NCBI RefSeq assembly: GCF_003752595.1
Contig: NZ_RKIJ01000010.1
Coordinates: 186,001-250,000, forward strand
Source: Cellulomonas sp. PhB143
GTDB lineage: Bacteria > Actinomycetota > Actinomycetes > Actinomycetales > Cellulomonadaceae
Length of the DNA: 64,000 nt
Direction of reading: 5' to 3'
Within the stretch, counting starts at the first letter, position 1. Every line of letters begins with the position of its first letter. A model generated the notes under the pieces. That model was not told the DNA's origin. It was given only the letters and a program-made list of their open reading frames with translations, and did no database searches. Below, piece by piece: positions 51,879-60,772 of the stretch. Made by a program: the position numbers and the translations under genes.

Positions 51879-52880
51879 TCACGCGAGGAGCTCCAGCACC
51901 GCGCGCTCCGCGGCAGCCGACGTGCGGGTGGGACCGATGGTCGTGCCCCGCTCCCAGAGGTCGACGAGGCGCGGGTCGATGTAGGAGCTGCGGGCGACGG
52001 CGGGCGTGTTGCCCAGCTCGTCCGCGACCTCGCGCACCGTCGCCGCGACCACGGCGGCGCGAGCCCGCCGGGAACCGGGCGGGGGGCCCGCGTCGGCCAG
52101 CGCGCGGGCGGCGAGGACGGTGGCGTGCCAGGTGCGGAAGTCCTTGGGGGTGGCGTCCTCGCCCAGGCGCTCGCGCACGTACCGCTGGACGTCGGCGCTG
52201 GTGACGTCGTGCCAGACGGCGTGCTCCCCGGCCCGGGACGGCTCCTCGCGCCAGGCGAGCAGCTCGTCGCCCTCCCCGTCCCGACGCCGGCGCAGGGTCG
52301 AGACCGCGGCGGCGACCTCCGGGTCGTCCACGCTGACGTCGCGGACCTGGCCGGACTTCGCGGGGTAGACGAACCGGACGGTCCCGTCGCGGCTCACCCG
52401 CACGTGCTCCTTGCGGATGGTGGCGAGACCGTAGCTGCCGCGCTGGCGGGCGTACAGCTCGCTGCCCGAGCGGAAGTAGGCGAGGTCCAGGAGCCGGAAC
52501 GCGAGGGCCAGGACCCGCTCGCGCGGCATGCCCGGCAGGCGCAGGTCGCGGGTCACCACGCGGCGGGCCGCGGGCAGGCGCCGCGCGACGGCGAGGACGT
52601 GGTCGTGCTTGCGGCGCGCACGGCGCTCCGTCCATGCCGGGTGGTAGAGGTACTGTCCGCGGCCGGCGTCGTCCAGGCCGAAGGCCTGCAGGTGCCCGTC
52701 CGGGTACCGGCAGATCCACACGTCCCGCCACGCGGGCGGGACGACGAGGCGTCGGCAGCGGGCGAGCTCCTCGGGCTCGCGCAGCGGCGTGCCGTCCACG
52801 TCGAGGTAGGACCAGCCCCGGCCCCGGCGCCTGCGGGCGTACCCGGGCTCGTCGGGGGAGACGCGGCGGAGGCGGGGCAC
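51879..52880 (-). CDS. DNA topoisomerase IB (poxvirus type)
   Basis: A 333-residue type IB topoisomerase. The N-terminal DNA clamp has GWSYLDVDGTPLREPEELAR and VVPPAWRDVWICRYPDGHLQA. The catalytic part has LLDLAYFRSGSELYARQRGSYGLATIRKEHV, KSGQVRDVSV, and KDFRTWHATVLAAR (Arg and His). The nucleophile is Tyr300 in VARSSYIDPRLVD. It relaxes supercoils by a 3'-phosphotyrosine intermediate. The start is a GTG without a clear ribosome binding site. It stands alone. Confidence 0.95.
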   Translation of the reverse strand: MPRLRRVSPDEPGYARRRRGRGWSYLDVDGTPLREPEELARCRRLVVPPAWRDVWICRYPDGHLQAFGLDDAGRGQYLYHPAWTERRARRKHDHVLAVARRLPAARRVVTRDLRLPGMPRERVLALAFRLLDLAYFRSGSELYARQRGSYGLATIRKEHVRVSRDGTVRFVYPAKSGQVRDVSVDDPEVAAAVSTLRRRRDGEGDELLAWREEPSRAGEHAVWHDVTSADVQRYVRERLGEDATPKDFRTWHATVLAARALADAGPPPGSRRARAAVVAATVREVADELGNTPAVARSSYIDPRLVDLWERGTTIGPTRTSAAAERAVLELLA

Positions 52881-52932
52881 GCCGCCAGTGTGCGGCGGCG
52901 TCGCGGCGCTCGCCCGCCGTGCGGCGCCGGCC

Positions 52933-53895
52933 TCAGGACACGGGCAGGCGGAGCATGCCCTCCTGGCCGATGCTCGCGACCATCGTGCCGTCCTGCGCGT
53001 AGACGCGGGCGGCGCCGAGGCCGCGCCCGCCCTGCGCGCTGGGCGACGTCTGGACGTAGAGGAGCCACTCGTCGGCGCGCACGTCGCGGTGCCACCACAT
53101 GGCGTGGTCGAGGCTCGCCACGGAGATGCCGGGCGTGGCCCAGGCGTGCCCGGCGCGCCGCAGGACGGGCTCGAGCATGACCTGGTCGCACGCGAAGACG
53201 GTCAGGGCGCGGTGCAGGAGCTGGTCGCCGGCGACCGGGCCGCGGGCCCGCATCCAGACCATCTGGTGGTCCGTGCGCTCCGCCCCGGGTCGCACGTACA
53301 GCGACCCGCCGACGTGCCGGACGTCGAACGCCGCCTCGTGCGAGCGCGAGCGGGCCGCCGGGTGATCGATGCCACCGAGCTCGTCGAGCGCGGACGGGAC
53401 GTCCTCCGGCGCGGGCGCCGGAGGCATCGGCGTGGTGCTCTCGACGCCGTCCTGACGCTCCTGGAACGACGCGATCATCGACAGGATCGGCTTGCCGTGC
53501 TGGATCGCGTGGGTGCGGCGCGCGCTGAACGATCCGCCGTCGCGCATCCGCTCGACCGCGAACTCGATCGGCTCGGTGAGCGACCCCGGCCGCAGGAAGT
53601 AGCCGTGCATCGAGTGCGGTACGCGCGAGCCGGGCACGGTGCGGCCGGCCGCGACGAGCGCCTGCGCGAGCACCTGGCCGCCGTAGACGCGCCCGTTGGG
53701 CTGGGGGAGGTTGCGACCGCGGAACCGGTCGTCGGCCTCGTGCGGGCGCTCGACGTCGCCGGGCCCGACGGGCGCCAGCGCCTCGAGGTCGAGCACGCTC
53801 AGCAGGCTGCCCAGCGGGTCGTCGGCGAGCTCGGCGGAGGACAGGCACGCCGCGCCGTGGCCGGCCGGGCCGGCGGGCGCGCCCGCGCCGCTCAC
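52933..53895 (-). CDS. tesB: Acyl-CoA thioesterase II
   Basis: A 320-residue double hot-dog thioesterase. The N-terminal half has [22 protein letters not shown] and [42 protein letters not shown]. The C-terminal half has [43 protein letters not shown] with the conserved Asp and Gln. It cleaves medium- to long-chain acyl-CoA. The GTG start overlaps the globin stop by 4 bases, so it is the second gene of a glbO-tesB operon. Confidence 0.94.
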   Translation of the reverse strand: MSGAGAPAGPAGHGAACLSSAELADDPLGSLLSVLDLEALAPVGPGDVERPHEADDRFRGRNLPQPNGRVYGGQVLAQALVAAGRTVPGSRVPHSMHGYFLRPGSLTEPIEFAVERMRDGGSFSARRTHAIQHGKPILSMIASFQERQDGVESTTPMPPAPAPEDVPSALDELGGIDHPAARSRSHEAAFDVRHVGGSLYVRPGAERTDHQMVWMRARGPVAGDQLLHRALTVFACDQVMLEPVLRRAGHAWATPGISVASLDHAMWWHRDVRADEWLLYVQTSPSAQGGRGLGAARVYAQDGTMVASIGQEGMLRLPVS

Positions 53896-54365
53896 GCGGA
53901 CTCCTCGACGCTGTTGACCAGGGAGTGCGCTGCGCGCTCGAGGTAGTCCCAGAGCGTGGCCTCGTGCAGCGGCGCGAGGCCGAGGCTCTCGACGGCGGTG
54001 CGCATGTGGGCGAGCCAGCGGTCCCGGGCGTCGGGGTTCACCCGGAACCCCGCGTGCCGCATCCGCAGGCGCGGGTGCCCGCGGCGCTCGCTGTACGTCG
54101 TCGGGCCGCCCCAGTACTGCTCGAGGAACAGCGTCAGGCGTTCGCGCGCCGGCGCGAGGTCCTGCTCCGGGTACATCGGACGCAGCACCGCGTCCTGGGC
54201 GACGCAGTCGTAGAACGCGTCGACGAGCCGGACGAAGGTCTCGTGGCCGCCGACCTGGGCGTAGAAGGAGGCGTCGGCCGCGGCCGGCTCCGGCGGCCGG
54301 GCGGCGGAGCCCGGGGTCGTCCCCGTCACCGGCAGGGACGTGCGGTCCTGGGGGGAGAGGTTCAC
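53892..54365 (-). CDS. glbO: Group II truncated hemoglobin
   Basis: A 157-residue 2-on-2 globin of the GlbO type. [37 protein letters not shown] has the conserved B10 Tyr. The proximal His is in [10 protein letters not shown], and RDRWLAHM supplies the conserved Trp G8. A 30-residue Pro/Ala-rich leader precedes the fold. It binds oxygen, NO or peroxide at heme and is usually tied to respiration or oxidative defence. A CATGAT box lies 5-6 bases before the GTG start. M. tuberculosis glbO (Rv2470) is near pepN and Rv2466c, as it is here. Confidence 0.94.
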   Translation of the reverse strand: MNLSPQDRTSLPVTGTTPGSAARPPEPAAADASFYAQVGGHETFVRLVDAFYDCVAQDAVLRPMYPEQDLAPARERLTLFLEQYWGGPTTYSERRGHPRLRMRHAGFRVNPDARDRWLAHMRTAVESLGLAPLHEATLWDYLERAAHSLVNSVEESA

Positions 54366-54445
54366 GCGCCCATCATGGCACCCCCGCGCGCCGGGGAGAC
54401 TAGGCTGTAGATCACCGCAACCGACCTGTGCAGGAGCATCACCAC

Positions 54446-54676
54446 ATGAGCAGAGCAGAGCAGATCCTCGAGGCCCTCGGGGGCCGTACCAACGTCGTCG
54501 AGCTCGAGCCGTGCATCACGCGGCTGCGGGTCGAGGTCGCGGACACCGAGCAGGTCGACGAGGCCGGTCTCAAGGCGACCGGCGCGTTCGGCGTGGTCCG
54601 CTCGGGCCGCATCGTCCAGGTCATCGTCGGCCCCGAGGCGGACAACCTGGCCGCGGAGCTCGACGGCCTGCGCTGA
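54446..54676 (+). CDS. Stand-alone PTS EIIB domain (glucose family)
   Basis: A 76-residue protein equal to a single EIIB domain. [28 protein letters not shown] contains the phosphorylated Cys (Cys27), and [31 protein letters not shown] completes the fold. CAGGAG lies 9 bases before the ATG at 54446. No EIIC, EIIA, HPr or sugar gene is nearby, so it must work with partners elsewhere or act as a regulator. Confidence 0.92.
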   Translation: MSRAEQILEALGGRTNVVELEPCITRLRVEVADTEQVDEAGLKATGAFGVVRSGRIVQVIVGPEADNLAAELDGLR

Positions 54677-54706
54677 CCCGCGCGCCGGCCTGTGTCGCCG
54701 GGCGGG

Positions 54707-55642
54707 TCACCAGGCTGCCAGCGGCACGCCGGCCTGCGCGCAGTCGTCGCGGATCGCGATCCGCAGCTCGCGGGCCACGGCCCACTGCATGCCCGGGCTG
54801 GTCCGGATGCGCACGCGGAAGACCAGGCGCCCGGACCCGAACGACTCGATCCCGGTGACCTCGGGCTCGGCCAGCACGGAGGGCGCCACGTCGCTCTCCT
54901 CGCACACCCGCGTCGCGGCCGCGGTCAGCACCTCGCGCACCTGGTCGACGTCGGACGCCAGGGGGACCGGCACCTCGACGAGGGTCGAGCTCCAGCCCTG
55001 GGACATGTTCCCCGTGCGGACGATCTCCCCGTTGCGCACGAACCAGAGCGTGCCCTGGATGTCGCGCACCTTGGTCACGCGCAGGGCCACCTCCTCGACC
55101 GTCCCGGTCACGTCGCCGAGGTCGACCGTGTCACCGACGCCGTACTGGTCCTCCATGAGCATGAACATGCCGGAGAGGAAGTCCTTGACGAGCGCCTGGG
55201 CGCCGAAGCCCAGCGCGACGCCGGCGATGCCCGCGGACGCGATGAACGGGGCGATGTTCACCCCGAGGATGTCCAGGACCAGGAGCAGCATGATCGTGCC
55301 GACGACGATGTTGGCGCTCGAGCGCAGCACGGACCCGATGGTCCGCGCGCGCTGGGCCCGGCGCGCGGTGGCGAGCGGGTTGGCGCGCTGGAGCACGCTC
55401 GTGTAGCCGGACGGCTGGTCCGGGCGCTCGCGGGCGATGCGGTCCGTGACGGTCCGGATGGCGTGCCGGAGCAGCACCAGCAGCGTCGAGCCCACCACGA
55501 GGACGAGGATCAGGTGCAGCGGGGCGCCGAGGAACCAGTCGAGCCAGGTGCCCGGGTCCGTGCCGGGCAGCTCGGGCGCCGCCGGGACCGCGGCGCCGGG
55601 CGTCGTGGCGTGCGGGAGCGAGGTCGGAAGGTGCGCAGGCAT
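54707..55642 (-). CDS. MscS-family mechanosensitive channel
   Basis: A 311-residue channel. Three membrane helices (PLHLILVLVVGSTLLVLL; RSSANIVVGTIMLLLVLDILGV; and the pore-lining PFIASAGIAGVALGFGAQALVKDFLSG) are followed by the beta domain (QYGVGDTVDLGDVTGTVEEVALRVTKVRDIQGTLWFVRNGEI) and a mixed C-terminal domain. It opens on hypo-osmotic shock to release solutes, complementing the compatible-solute uptake system at 19929-23660. The gene is single. Confidence 0.93.
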   Translation of the reverse strand: MPAHLPTSLPHATTPGAAVPAAPELPGTDPGTWLDWFLGAPLHLILVLVVGSTLLVLLRHAIRTVTDRIARERPDQPSGYTSVLQRANPLATARRAQRARTIGSVLRSSANIVVGTIMLLLVLDILGVNIAPFIASAGIAGVALGFGAQALVKDFLSGMFMLMEDQYGVGDTVDLGDVTGTVEEVALRVTKVRDIQGTLWFVRNGEIVRTGNMSQGWSSTLVEVPVPLASDVDQVREVLTAAATRVCEESDVAPSVLAEPEVTGIESFGSGRLVFRVRIRTSPGMQWAVARELRIAIRDDCAQAGVPLAAW

Positions 55643-55728
55643 GCGTGGCAGGCTAACGCGCCGGCGGCGGGCGGCACCTCTTTCCCACGCGCCGCCCGGA
55701 TGGGACGGTCGGCGGGCGGTACCTCTGG

Positions 55729-55734
55729 CAGGAT
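55729..55734 (+). promoter_or_regulatory. Candidate -10 box of malQ (leaderless)
   Basis: CAGGAT ending 6 bases before the malQ GTG; a common variant of the TAnnnT box. Confidence 0.4.
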
Positions 55735-55740
55735 CAGGGT

Positions 55741-57870
55741 GTGAGCACCGTCGACCCGCCCGAGCCCGTGCCCGACCCTCTGCTGCGGCTCGCGCAGGCC
55801 CACGGCGTCTCGACCGAGTTCTCCGGGTTTGACGGCGGCGTGCAGCGCGTGTCGGCCGCCTCCCTCGTGGCGGCGCTCGCGGCGCTCGGTGTCCGCGCGG
55901 ACACCCCCGCGCAGATCGAGCTCGAGCTCGAGCACGCGGAGAGCGAGCCCTGGACGCGGATGCTCCCCGGGTCCGTGGTCCTCGTCGAGGGCGACCAGCG
56001 CGAGCTGGGCGTGCACGTGGACGACGGCGCGGCCGTCGAGGTCTGGGTCGAGCTCGAGTCCTCGGGCGGGCGGCGCGACCTCGGCCAGGTCGACCGGTGG
56101 GTGGCGCCCCGCGAGGTGCTCGGCCGCACGGTCGGTCGCGCGACGTTCGTCGTGCCCGGCGACCTCCCGCTGGGCTGGCACACGCTGCGGGCGCGGAGCG
56201 GGGCCGGCGAGGCGTCCGCCACGCTCGTGGTCACCCCGCGGCGGCTCGAGCTGCCGCCAGCGCTCGCCGACCACCCCAGCTGGGGATTCATGGCGCAGCT
56301 GTACTCGGTGCGTTCCCGGCAGTCGTGGGGCGTGGGCGACCTCGCCGACCTGGCCGACCTGGCCTGGCTCTCGGCCCGGCACGGCGCGGACTTCGTGCTG
56401 ATCAACCCCCTGCACGCCGCCGAGCCGGTCGCGCCCATGGCGCCGTCCCCGTACCTGCCGACGAGCCGGCGGTTCGTCAACCCTCTGTACGTCCGGGTCG
56501 AGGACGTGCGCGAGACGGCGTACCTGAACGCGGCCGACCGGTCGCTGGTCGAGTGGTCGTTCGACGCGGTGCGCGACCTCGACACGGACCCGGGGCCGAT
56601 CGACCGCGACGCCGCCTGGGAGGCCAAGCGCTCCGCGCTCGAGGTCGTGCACGCCGCACCGCGCTCGACCGCGCGCCAGGCCGCCTTCGACGAGTACTGC
56701 GCCCGCGAGGGCCGGGGGCTGGACGACTTCGCGACGTGGTGCGCGATCACCGAGCACCTGCACGGGAGCACGTGGCCCGCTCCGCTGCACGACCCGCGCT
56801 CGCGGGCCGTCGCAGAGCTGCGCGAGTCCCTGGCCGGGCGCGTCGACTTCTACCGCTGGCTGCAGTGGGTGGCGGACGAGCAGCTGAGCCTCGCCCAGCG
56901 CACGGCGACCGACGCCGGCATGTCGGTCGGGATCATGCACGACCTCGCCGTCGGGGTGCACCCGGAGGGGGCCGACGCCTGGGCGCTGCGCTCCGTCCTC
57001 GCCGAGGGCGTCTCGGTCGGTGCGCCGCCCGACATGTACAACCAGCAGGGCCAGGACTGGTCCCAGCCGCCGTGGCACCCGCGGGCGCTGGCGCGCGCGG
57101 GGTACGCGCCGTACCGGGACATGCTGCGCACCGTCCTGCGCCACGCGGGCGCGATCCGCATCGACCACGTCATCGGCCTCTTCCGTCTGTGGTGGGTGCC
57201 GCGCGGCGAGGGTCCCGCGGCCGGGACGTACGTGCGCTACGACCACGAGGCGATGGTCGGCATCCTGTGCCTCGAGGCGCAGCGCGCGGGCGCCGTCGTC
57301 ATCGGCGAGGACCTCGGCACCGTCGAGCCGTCCGCCCGCGAGTACCTCGCCGAGCGGGGCGTGCTGGGCACCTCGATCGTGTGGTTCGAGAAGGGGTCCG
57401 ACGGATCGCCGCTCGCACCCGAGCGCTACCGGCGCCTCGCCCTGACCTCGGTGACGACGCACGACCTGCCGCCGACCGCGGGGTACCTCGCCGGTGAGCA
57501 CGTGGACCTGCGCGAGCGGCTCGGGCTGCTGGAGCGCGACGTGGAGAGCGAGCGGCGCGCCGCGCGCAACGAGCGCGAGGAGATGGTCCGGGCGCTCGCC
57601 GCGCGCGGGCTCGTGGAGGACCGCCCGTCCGAGCGCGAGATCGTCGAGGCGATGCACCGGTTCGTCCGGGCGACCCCGTCGGTCCTCCTCGGGGTCGCGC
57701 TCACCGACGCGGTGGGGGAGCGCAGGGCGCAGAACCAGCCCGGAACGGACCAGGAGTACCCGAACTGGAAGGTCCCGCTGGCCGACGCCGCGGGGACCCT
57801 GGTGCTCCTCGAGGACCTCTTCGACAGCGCCCGCCTGGAGTCCCTCGTCGACGTGATGCGCGAGGACTGA
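55741..57870 (+). CDS. malQ: 4-alpha-glucanotransferase (amylomaltase)
   Basis: A 709-residue GH77 enzyme that transfers alpha-1,4-glucan chains in maltose and glycogen metabolism. A 165-residue N-terminal beta domain, seen in actinobacterial MalQ, precedes the barrel, which opens at SWGFMAQLYSVRSRQSWGVGDLADL. Catalytic residues are in AIRIDHVIGLFRLWW (nucleophile Asp), VVIGEDLGTVEPSARE (acid/base Glu) and TTHDLPPTAGYL (Asp). The C-terminal NQPGTDQEYPNWKVPLAD is typical. The start is a GTG. Confidence 0.95.
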   Translation: MSTVDPPEPVPDPLLRLAQAHGVSTEFSGFDGGVQRVSAASLVAALAALGVRADTPAQIELELEHAESEPWTRMLPGSVVLVEGDQRELGVHVDDGAAVEVWVELESSGGRRDLGQVDRWVAPREVLGRTVGRATFVVPGDLPLGWHTLRARSGAGEASATLVVTPRRLELPPALADHPSWGFMAQLYSVRSRQSWGVGDLADLADLAWLSARHGADFVLINPLHAAEPVAPMAPSPYLPTSRRFVNPLYVRVEDVRETAYLNAADRSLVEWSFDAVRDLDTDPGPIDRDAAWEAKRSALEVVHAAPRSTARQAAFDEYCAREGRGLDDFATWCAITEHLHGSTWPAPLHDPRSRAVAELRESLAGRVDFYRWLQWVADEQLSLAQRTATDAGMSVGIMHDLAVGVHPEGADAWALRSVLAEGVSVGAPPDMYNQQGQDWSQPPWHPRALARAGYAPYRDMLRTVLRHAGAIRIDHVIGLFRLWWVPRGEGPAAGTYVRYDHEAMVGILCLEAQRAGAVVIGEDLGTVEPSAREYLAERGVLGTSIVWFEKGSDGSPLAPERYRRLALTSVTTHDLPPTAGYLAGEHVDLRERLGLLERDVESERRAARNEREEMVRALAARGLVEDRPSEREIVEAMHRFVRATPSVLLGVALTDAVGERRAQNQPGTDQEYPNWKVPLADAAGTLVLLEDLFDSARLESLVDVMRED

Positions 57871-57885
57871 GCCGGGAGTGCGGGA

Positions 57886-57930
57886 GGCCCCGCCTCCCGG
57901 GCCGCACGCGGCGGCCCGGGAGGCGGGGCC
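57886..57930. terminator. Bidirectional terminator between malQ and pepN
   Basis: Perfect 20-bp stem (57886-57905 with 57911-57930) around an ACGCG loop, between two converging genes. It is the longest perfect hairpin in the window. Confidence 0.9.
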
Positions 57931-57939
57931 CCGTCCGGC

Positions 57940-60513
57940 TCAGACGTCCGCGGCCTGGGCGGCGAGCGCTCGCTCGGTGCCGGCCAGCGACTCGACGACC
58001 ATCCGGCGCAGCGCCGGGGACGCCCCGGCGTTCGCGTCGAGCCAGGACCGCGTCGCGTCCCGCAGGCCCTCGCTCGCGAGCGCCGCGGGGTAAAGGCCCT
58101 CGATGACGGTCTCCGCGATGTGGTAGCTGCGCGACTCCCAGACCCGCAGCAGCGCCGCGAGGTAGGGCTCGACGAGCGGCTCCAGGACCGACGGGTCGTT
58201 CACGTGCCCGAAGCCGGCCGCCGTCGCGCGGACGATCGCGTTCGGTGCGTCGTCGGCCTCCACGAGCCGCGCGAACGCGGCCCGCTTGCCGTCGGTCGTC
58301 GGGATCGTCGCCGTCGCGCGCGCGGCGGACTGGTTCCCGTTGGCGGTGCGGTCGGTCTCGAGCATGGCGTCGATCTCCGCCTGCCCGGCGCGGCCGACGA
58401 GGACGAGGCCCTCGAGCACCTCCCACCGCAGGTCGGTGTCGATCTCCAGGCCCGCCAGCGCGACGGACCCGTCGAGCAGGCCGGCGAGGGTGTCGCCGTG
58501 CTCCTGCGTGGACGCCAGGTGCGCGAAGTACTTGACGAGCTGGAACTGGGCGTCCGAGCCGGCCTCCGCCGCCTGCGCCAGCGCCCACAGCCCGTCGCCG
58601 ACGACCGGCAGGAGCGCCCCGCGCCGCTCGGGCGCGACGTACGAGCGGACCGCGAGGGCCAGCTGGCTCAGCGTCGTGCGGACGGTGGTCGACTCGGTCT
58701 CCCGGCCGATGTTCGCCAGGACGAGGCGCACGTAGTCGCTCGCCGGCGTCTCGCCGTCGCGCGTCGCGTCCCACGCGGCGCCCCAGACCAAGGAGCGCGC
58801 CAGCGGGTCGGTGATGTCGCCGAGGTGGGCGAGCGCCGCGCGCATCGAGTCGTCGTCGAGCCGGATCTTCGCGTACGCGAGGTCGTCGTCGTTGATCAGC
58901 AGCAGGTCGGGGCGGGTTGCCCCGAGCAGCTCCGGGACCTCCGTGCTCGGCCCGTCGACGTCGATCTCGACGCGGCGGGTCCGCTCGAGCCGGCGGGCGC
59001 CGTCGGGCCCGGTCAGCTCGTAGCAGCCGATCGCGAGCCGGTGCGGGCGGATCGTCGGGTGGTCCTCGGGGGCGAACTGGTGCACCACGGCGGAGGTGAT
59101 CCGGCCGTCGTCGTCCGTCTCGATCTGGGGGCGCAGCGTGTTGACGCCCGCGGTCTCGAGCCACAGCCGGCTCCACTCGCCGAGCTCGCGCCCGCTCGTC
59201 GCCTCGAGCTCCGTGAGCAGGTCCTTGAGCTCGGTGTTGCCCCACGCGTGCTTGCGGAAGTAGGCCGCGACGCCCGCGAGGAACTCGTCCTGGCCGACCC
59301 AGGCGACGAGCTGCTTGAGGACGGAGCCGCCCTTGGCGTAGGTGATCCCGTCGAAGTTGACCTGGACGTCGTCGAGGTCGTTGATCGTGGCGACGACGGG
59401 GTGCGTCGAGGGCAGCTGGTCCTGGCGGTAGGCCCAGGACTTCTCCATGGCGGTGAACGTCGTCCACGCCTGGGTCCACTCGGTGGCCTCCGCGGTCGCG
59501 AGCGTCGAGGCGTACTCGGCGAACGACTCGTTCAGCCACAGGTCGTTCCACCAGCGCATGGTCACGAGGTCGCCGAACCACATGTGCGCGAGCTCGTGCA
59601 GGATCGTCACGACGCGCCGCTCCTTGACGGCGTCGGTCACCTTGGACCGGAACACGTACGTCTCGGTGAACGTCACGCAGCCCGCGTTCTCCATCGCGCC
59701 CATGTTGTACTCGGGCACGAAGAGCTGGTCGTACTTGTCGAACGGGTACGGGTGCTCGAAGGCCTTCTCGTAGAACGTGAAGCCCTCGCGGGTCTTCGCG
59801 AAGACGTAGTCGGCGTCGAGGTGCTCCGCCATCGAGGCGCGCGCGAAGACGCCGAGCGGGATCGTGCGCCCGTCGGAGCTGGTGAGCTCGCTGCGCTCGA
59901 CGACGTACGGCCCCGCGACCAGCGCGGTGATGTACGAGGAGATGCGGGGCGTGGCGCCGAACGCCCACGTCGAGGCCGCCACGTCGGGGTCGCTCGCGTG
60001 CCGGGCGGCGACGGGCTCCGGCGTCGGCTGGTTCGAGACGACCTGCCAGGCCGACGGCGCGGTGACGGTGAACGCGAACGTCGCCTTGAGGTCGGGCTGC
60101 TCGAAGACGGCGAACATGCGCCGCGAGTCGGGCACCTCGAACTGGGTGTACAGGTACACCTCGCCGTCGGCGGGGTCGACGAAGCGGTGCAGGCCCTCGC
60201 CGGTGTTCGTGTAGGCGCAGTCGGCCACGACCCGCAGCTCGTTGTCCGCCTCGAGCCCGTCGAGGGCGATGCGGGAGTCCGCGAAGACGGTGGCGGGGTC
60301 CAGGGAACGCCCGTTGAGGACGACCTCGCGCACCGACGGCGCGACCAGGTCGACGAACGTCGAGGCACCCGCGGCGGCGGTGAAGCGCACCACGCTCGTC
60401 GAGGTGAACGTCGTCGGCCCCGTCGTGAGGTCGAGGTCGACGTCGTAGGACTGCACCTCGACGAGTGCCGCGCGCTCGCTCGCCTCGGTGCGGGTCAGGT
60501 TCTCTCCGGGCAC
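57940..60513 (-). CDS. pepN: Aminopeptidase N (M1 family)
   Basis: An 857-residue gluzincin. GAMENAGCVTF is the substrate-binding loop. The zinc site is HELAHMW (His306, Glu307, His310) with Glu329 in WLNESFAEY, and the catalytic Tyr lies in YAKGGSVLKQL. The C-terminal ERAP1-like helical domain is complete. The GTG at 60513 has AAGGAG 7 bases upstream and gives the common start PGENLTRTEA. It removes N-terminal residues from peptides in the cytoplasm. It is divergent from the DsbA-family gene, as in M. tuberculosis Rv2467/Rv2466c. Confidence 0.95.
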   Translation of the reverse strand: MPGENLTRTEASERAALVEVQSYDVDLDLTTGPTTFTSTSVVRFTAAAGASTFVDLVAPSVREVVLNGRSLDPATVFADSRIALDGLEADNELRVVADCAYTNTGEGLHRFVDPADGEVYLYTQFEVPDSRRMFAVFEQPDLKATFAFTVTAPSAWQVVSNQPTPEPVAARHASDPDVAASTWAFGATPRISSYITALVAGPYVVERSELTSSDGRTIPLGVFARASMAEHLDADYVFAKTREGFTFYEKAFEHPYPFDKYDQLFVPEYNMGAMENAGCVTFTETYVFRSKVTDAVKERRVVTILHELAHMWFGDLVTMRWWNDLWLNESFAEYASTLATAEATEWTQAWTTFTAMEKSWAYRQDQLPSTHPVVATINDLDDVQVNFDGITYAKGGSVLKQLVAWVGQDEFLAGVAAYFRKHAWGNTELKDLLTELEATSGRELGEWSRLWLETAGVNTLRPQIETDDDGRITSAVVHQFAPEDHPTIRPHRLAIGCYELTGPDGARRLERTRRVEIDVDGPSTEVPELLGATRPDLLLINDDDLAYAKIRLDDDSMRAALAHLGDITDPLARSLVWGAAWDATRDGETPASDYVRLVLANIGRETESTTVRTTLSQLALAVRSYVAPERRGALLPVVGDGLWALAQAAEAGSDAQFQLVKYFAHLASTQEHGDTLAGLLDGSVALAGLEIDTDLRWEVLEGLVLVGRAGQAEIDAMLETDRTANGNQSAARATATIPTTDGKRAAFARLVEADDAPNAIVRATAAGFGHVNDPSVLEPLVEPYLAALLRVWESRSYHIAETVIEGLYPAALASEGLRDATRSWLDANAGASPALRRMVVESLAGTERALAAQAADV

Positions 60514-60670
60514 GGACTGCTCCTTGGTCGTCGTGGCGTTGCCCGCGCGTCCGTACGTGTCGGTACGAAGCGTGCGTGCACGTCGGTGCTGCGGTGCGGC
60601 GGACCGGTGTGGGGTCACGCCACCTGTGGTCGGTGGGACGGCTACCGACGATACCCACCGCCGGGCCGGG

Positions 60671-60692
60671 CCGTGGACCGGCCGGTCCACGG
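60671..60692. promoter_or_regulatory. 22-bp perfect palindrome upstream of the DsbA-family gene
   Basis: Half-site CCGTGGACCGG followed directly by its reverse complement. Its last two bases are the first two of the GGAAT promoter element, so a bound protein could block or assist initiation. Confidence 0.65.
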
Positions 60693-60716
60693 AATGCCGC
60701 CGTCCCCGTCGAGGTT
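60691..60716 (+). promoter_or_regulatory. SigH/SigR-type promoter
   Basis: GGAAT at 60691-60695 and GTT at 60714-60716 with an 18-base spacer, the exact consensus of the thiol-stress sigma factors SigR (Streptomyces) and SigH (mycobacteria). Initiation near 60722 would give a leader of about 50 bases with a GAGGAG ribosome binding site. Confidence 0.7.
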
Positions 60717-60772
60717 AGGCCTGAGCGAGCGCGCCCGGCCACCGGGCGTCCCCCGACCCGAGGAGATCACCG

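Noticed and set aside
57701-60742. Large minus-strand frame of 1,013 codons overlapping pepN in another phase.
   Set aside because: Arg/Gly-rich shadow; the pepN frame contains the complete M1 zinc peptidase motifs.
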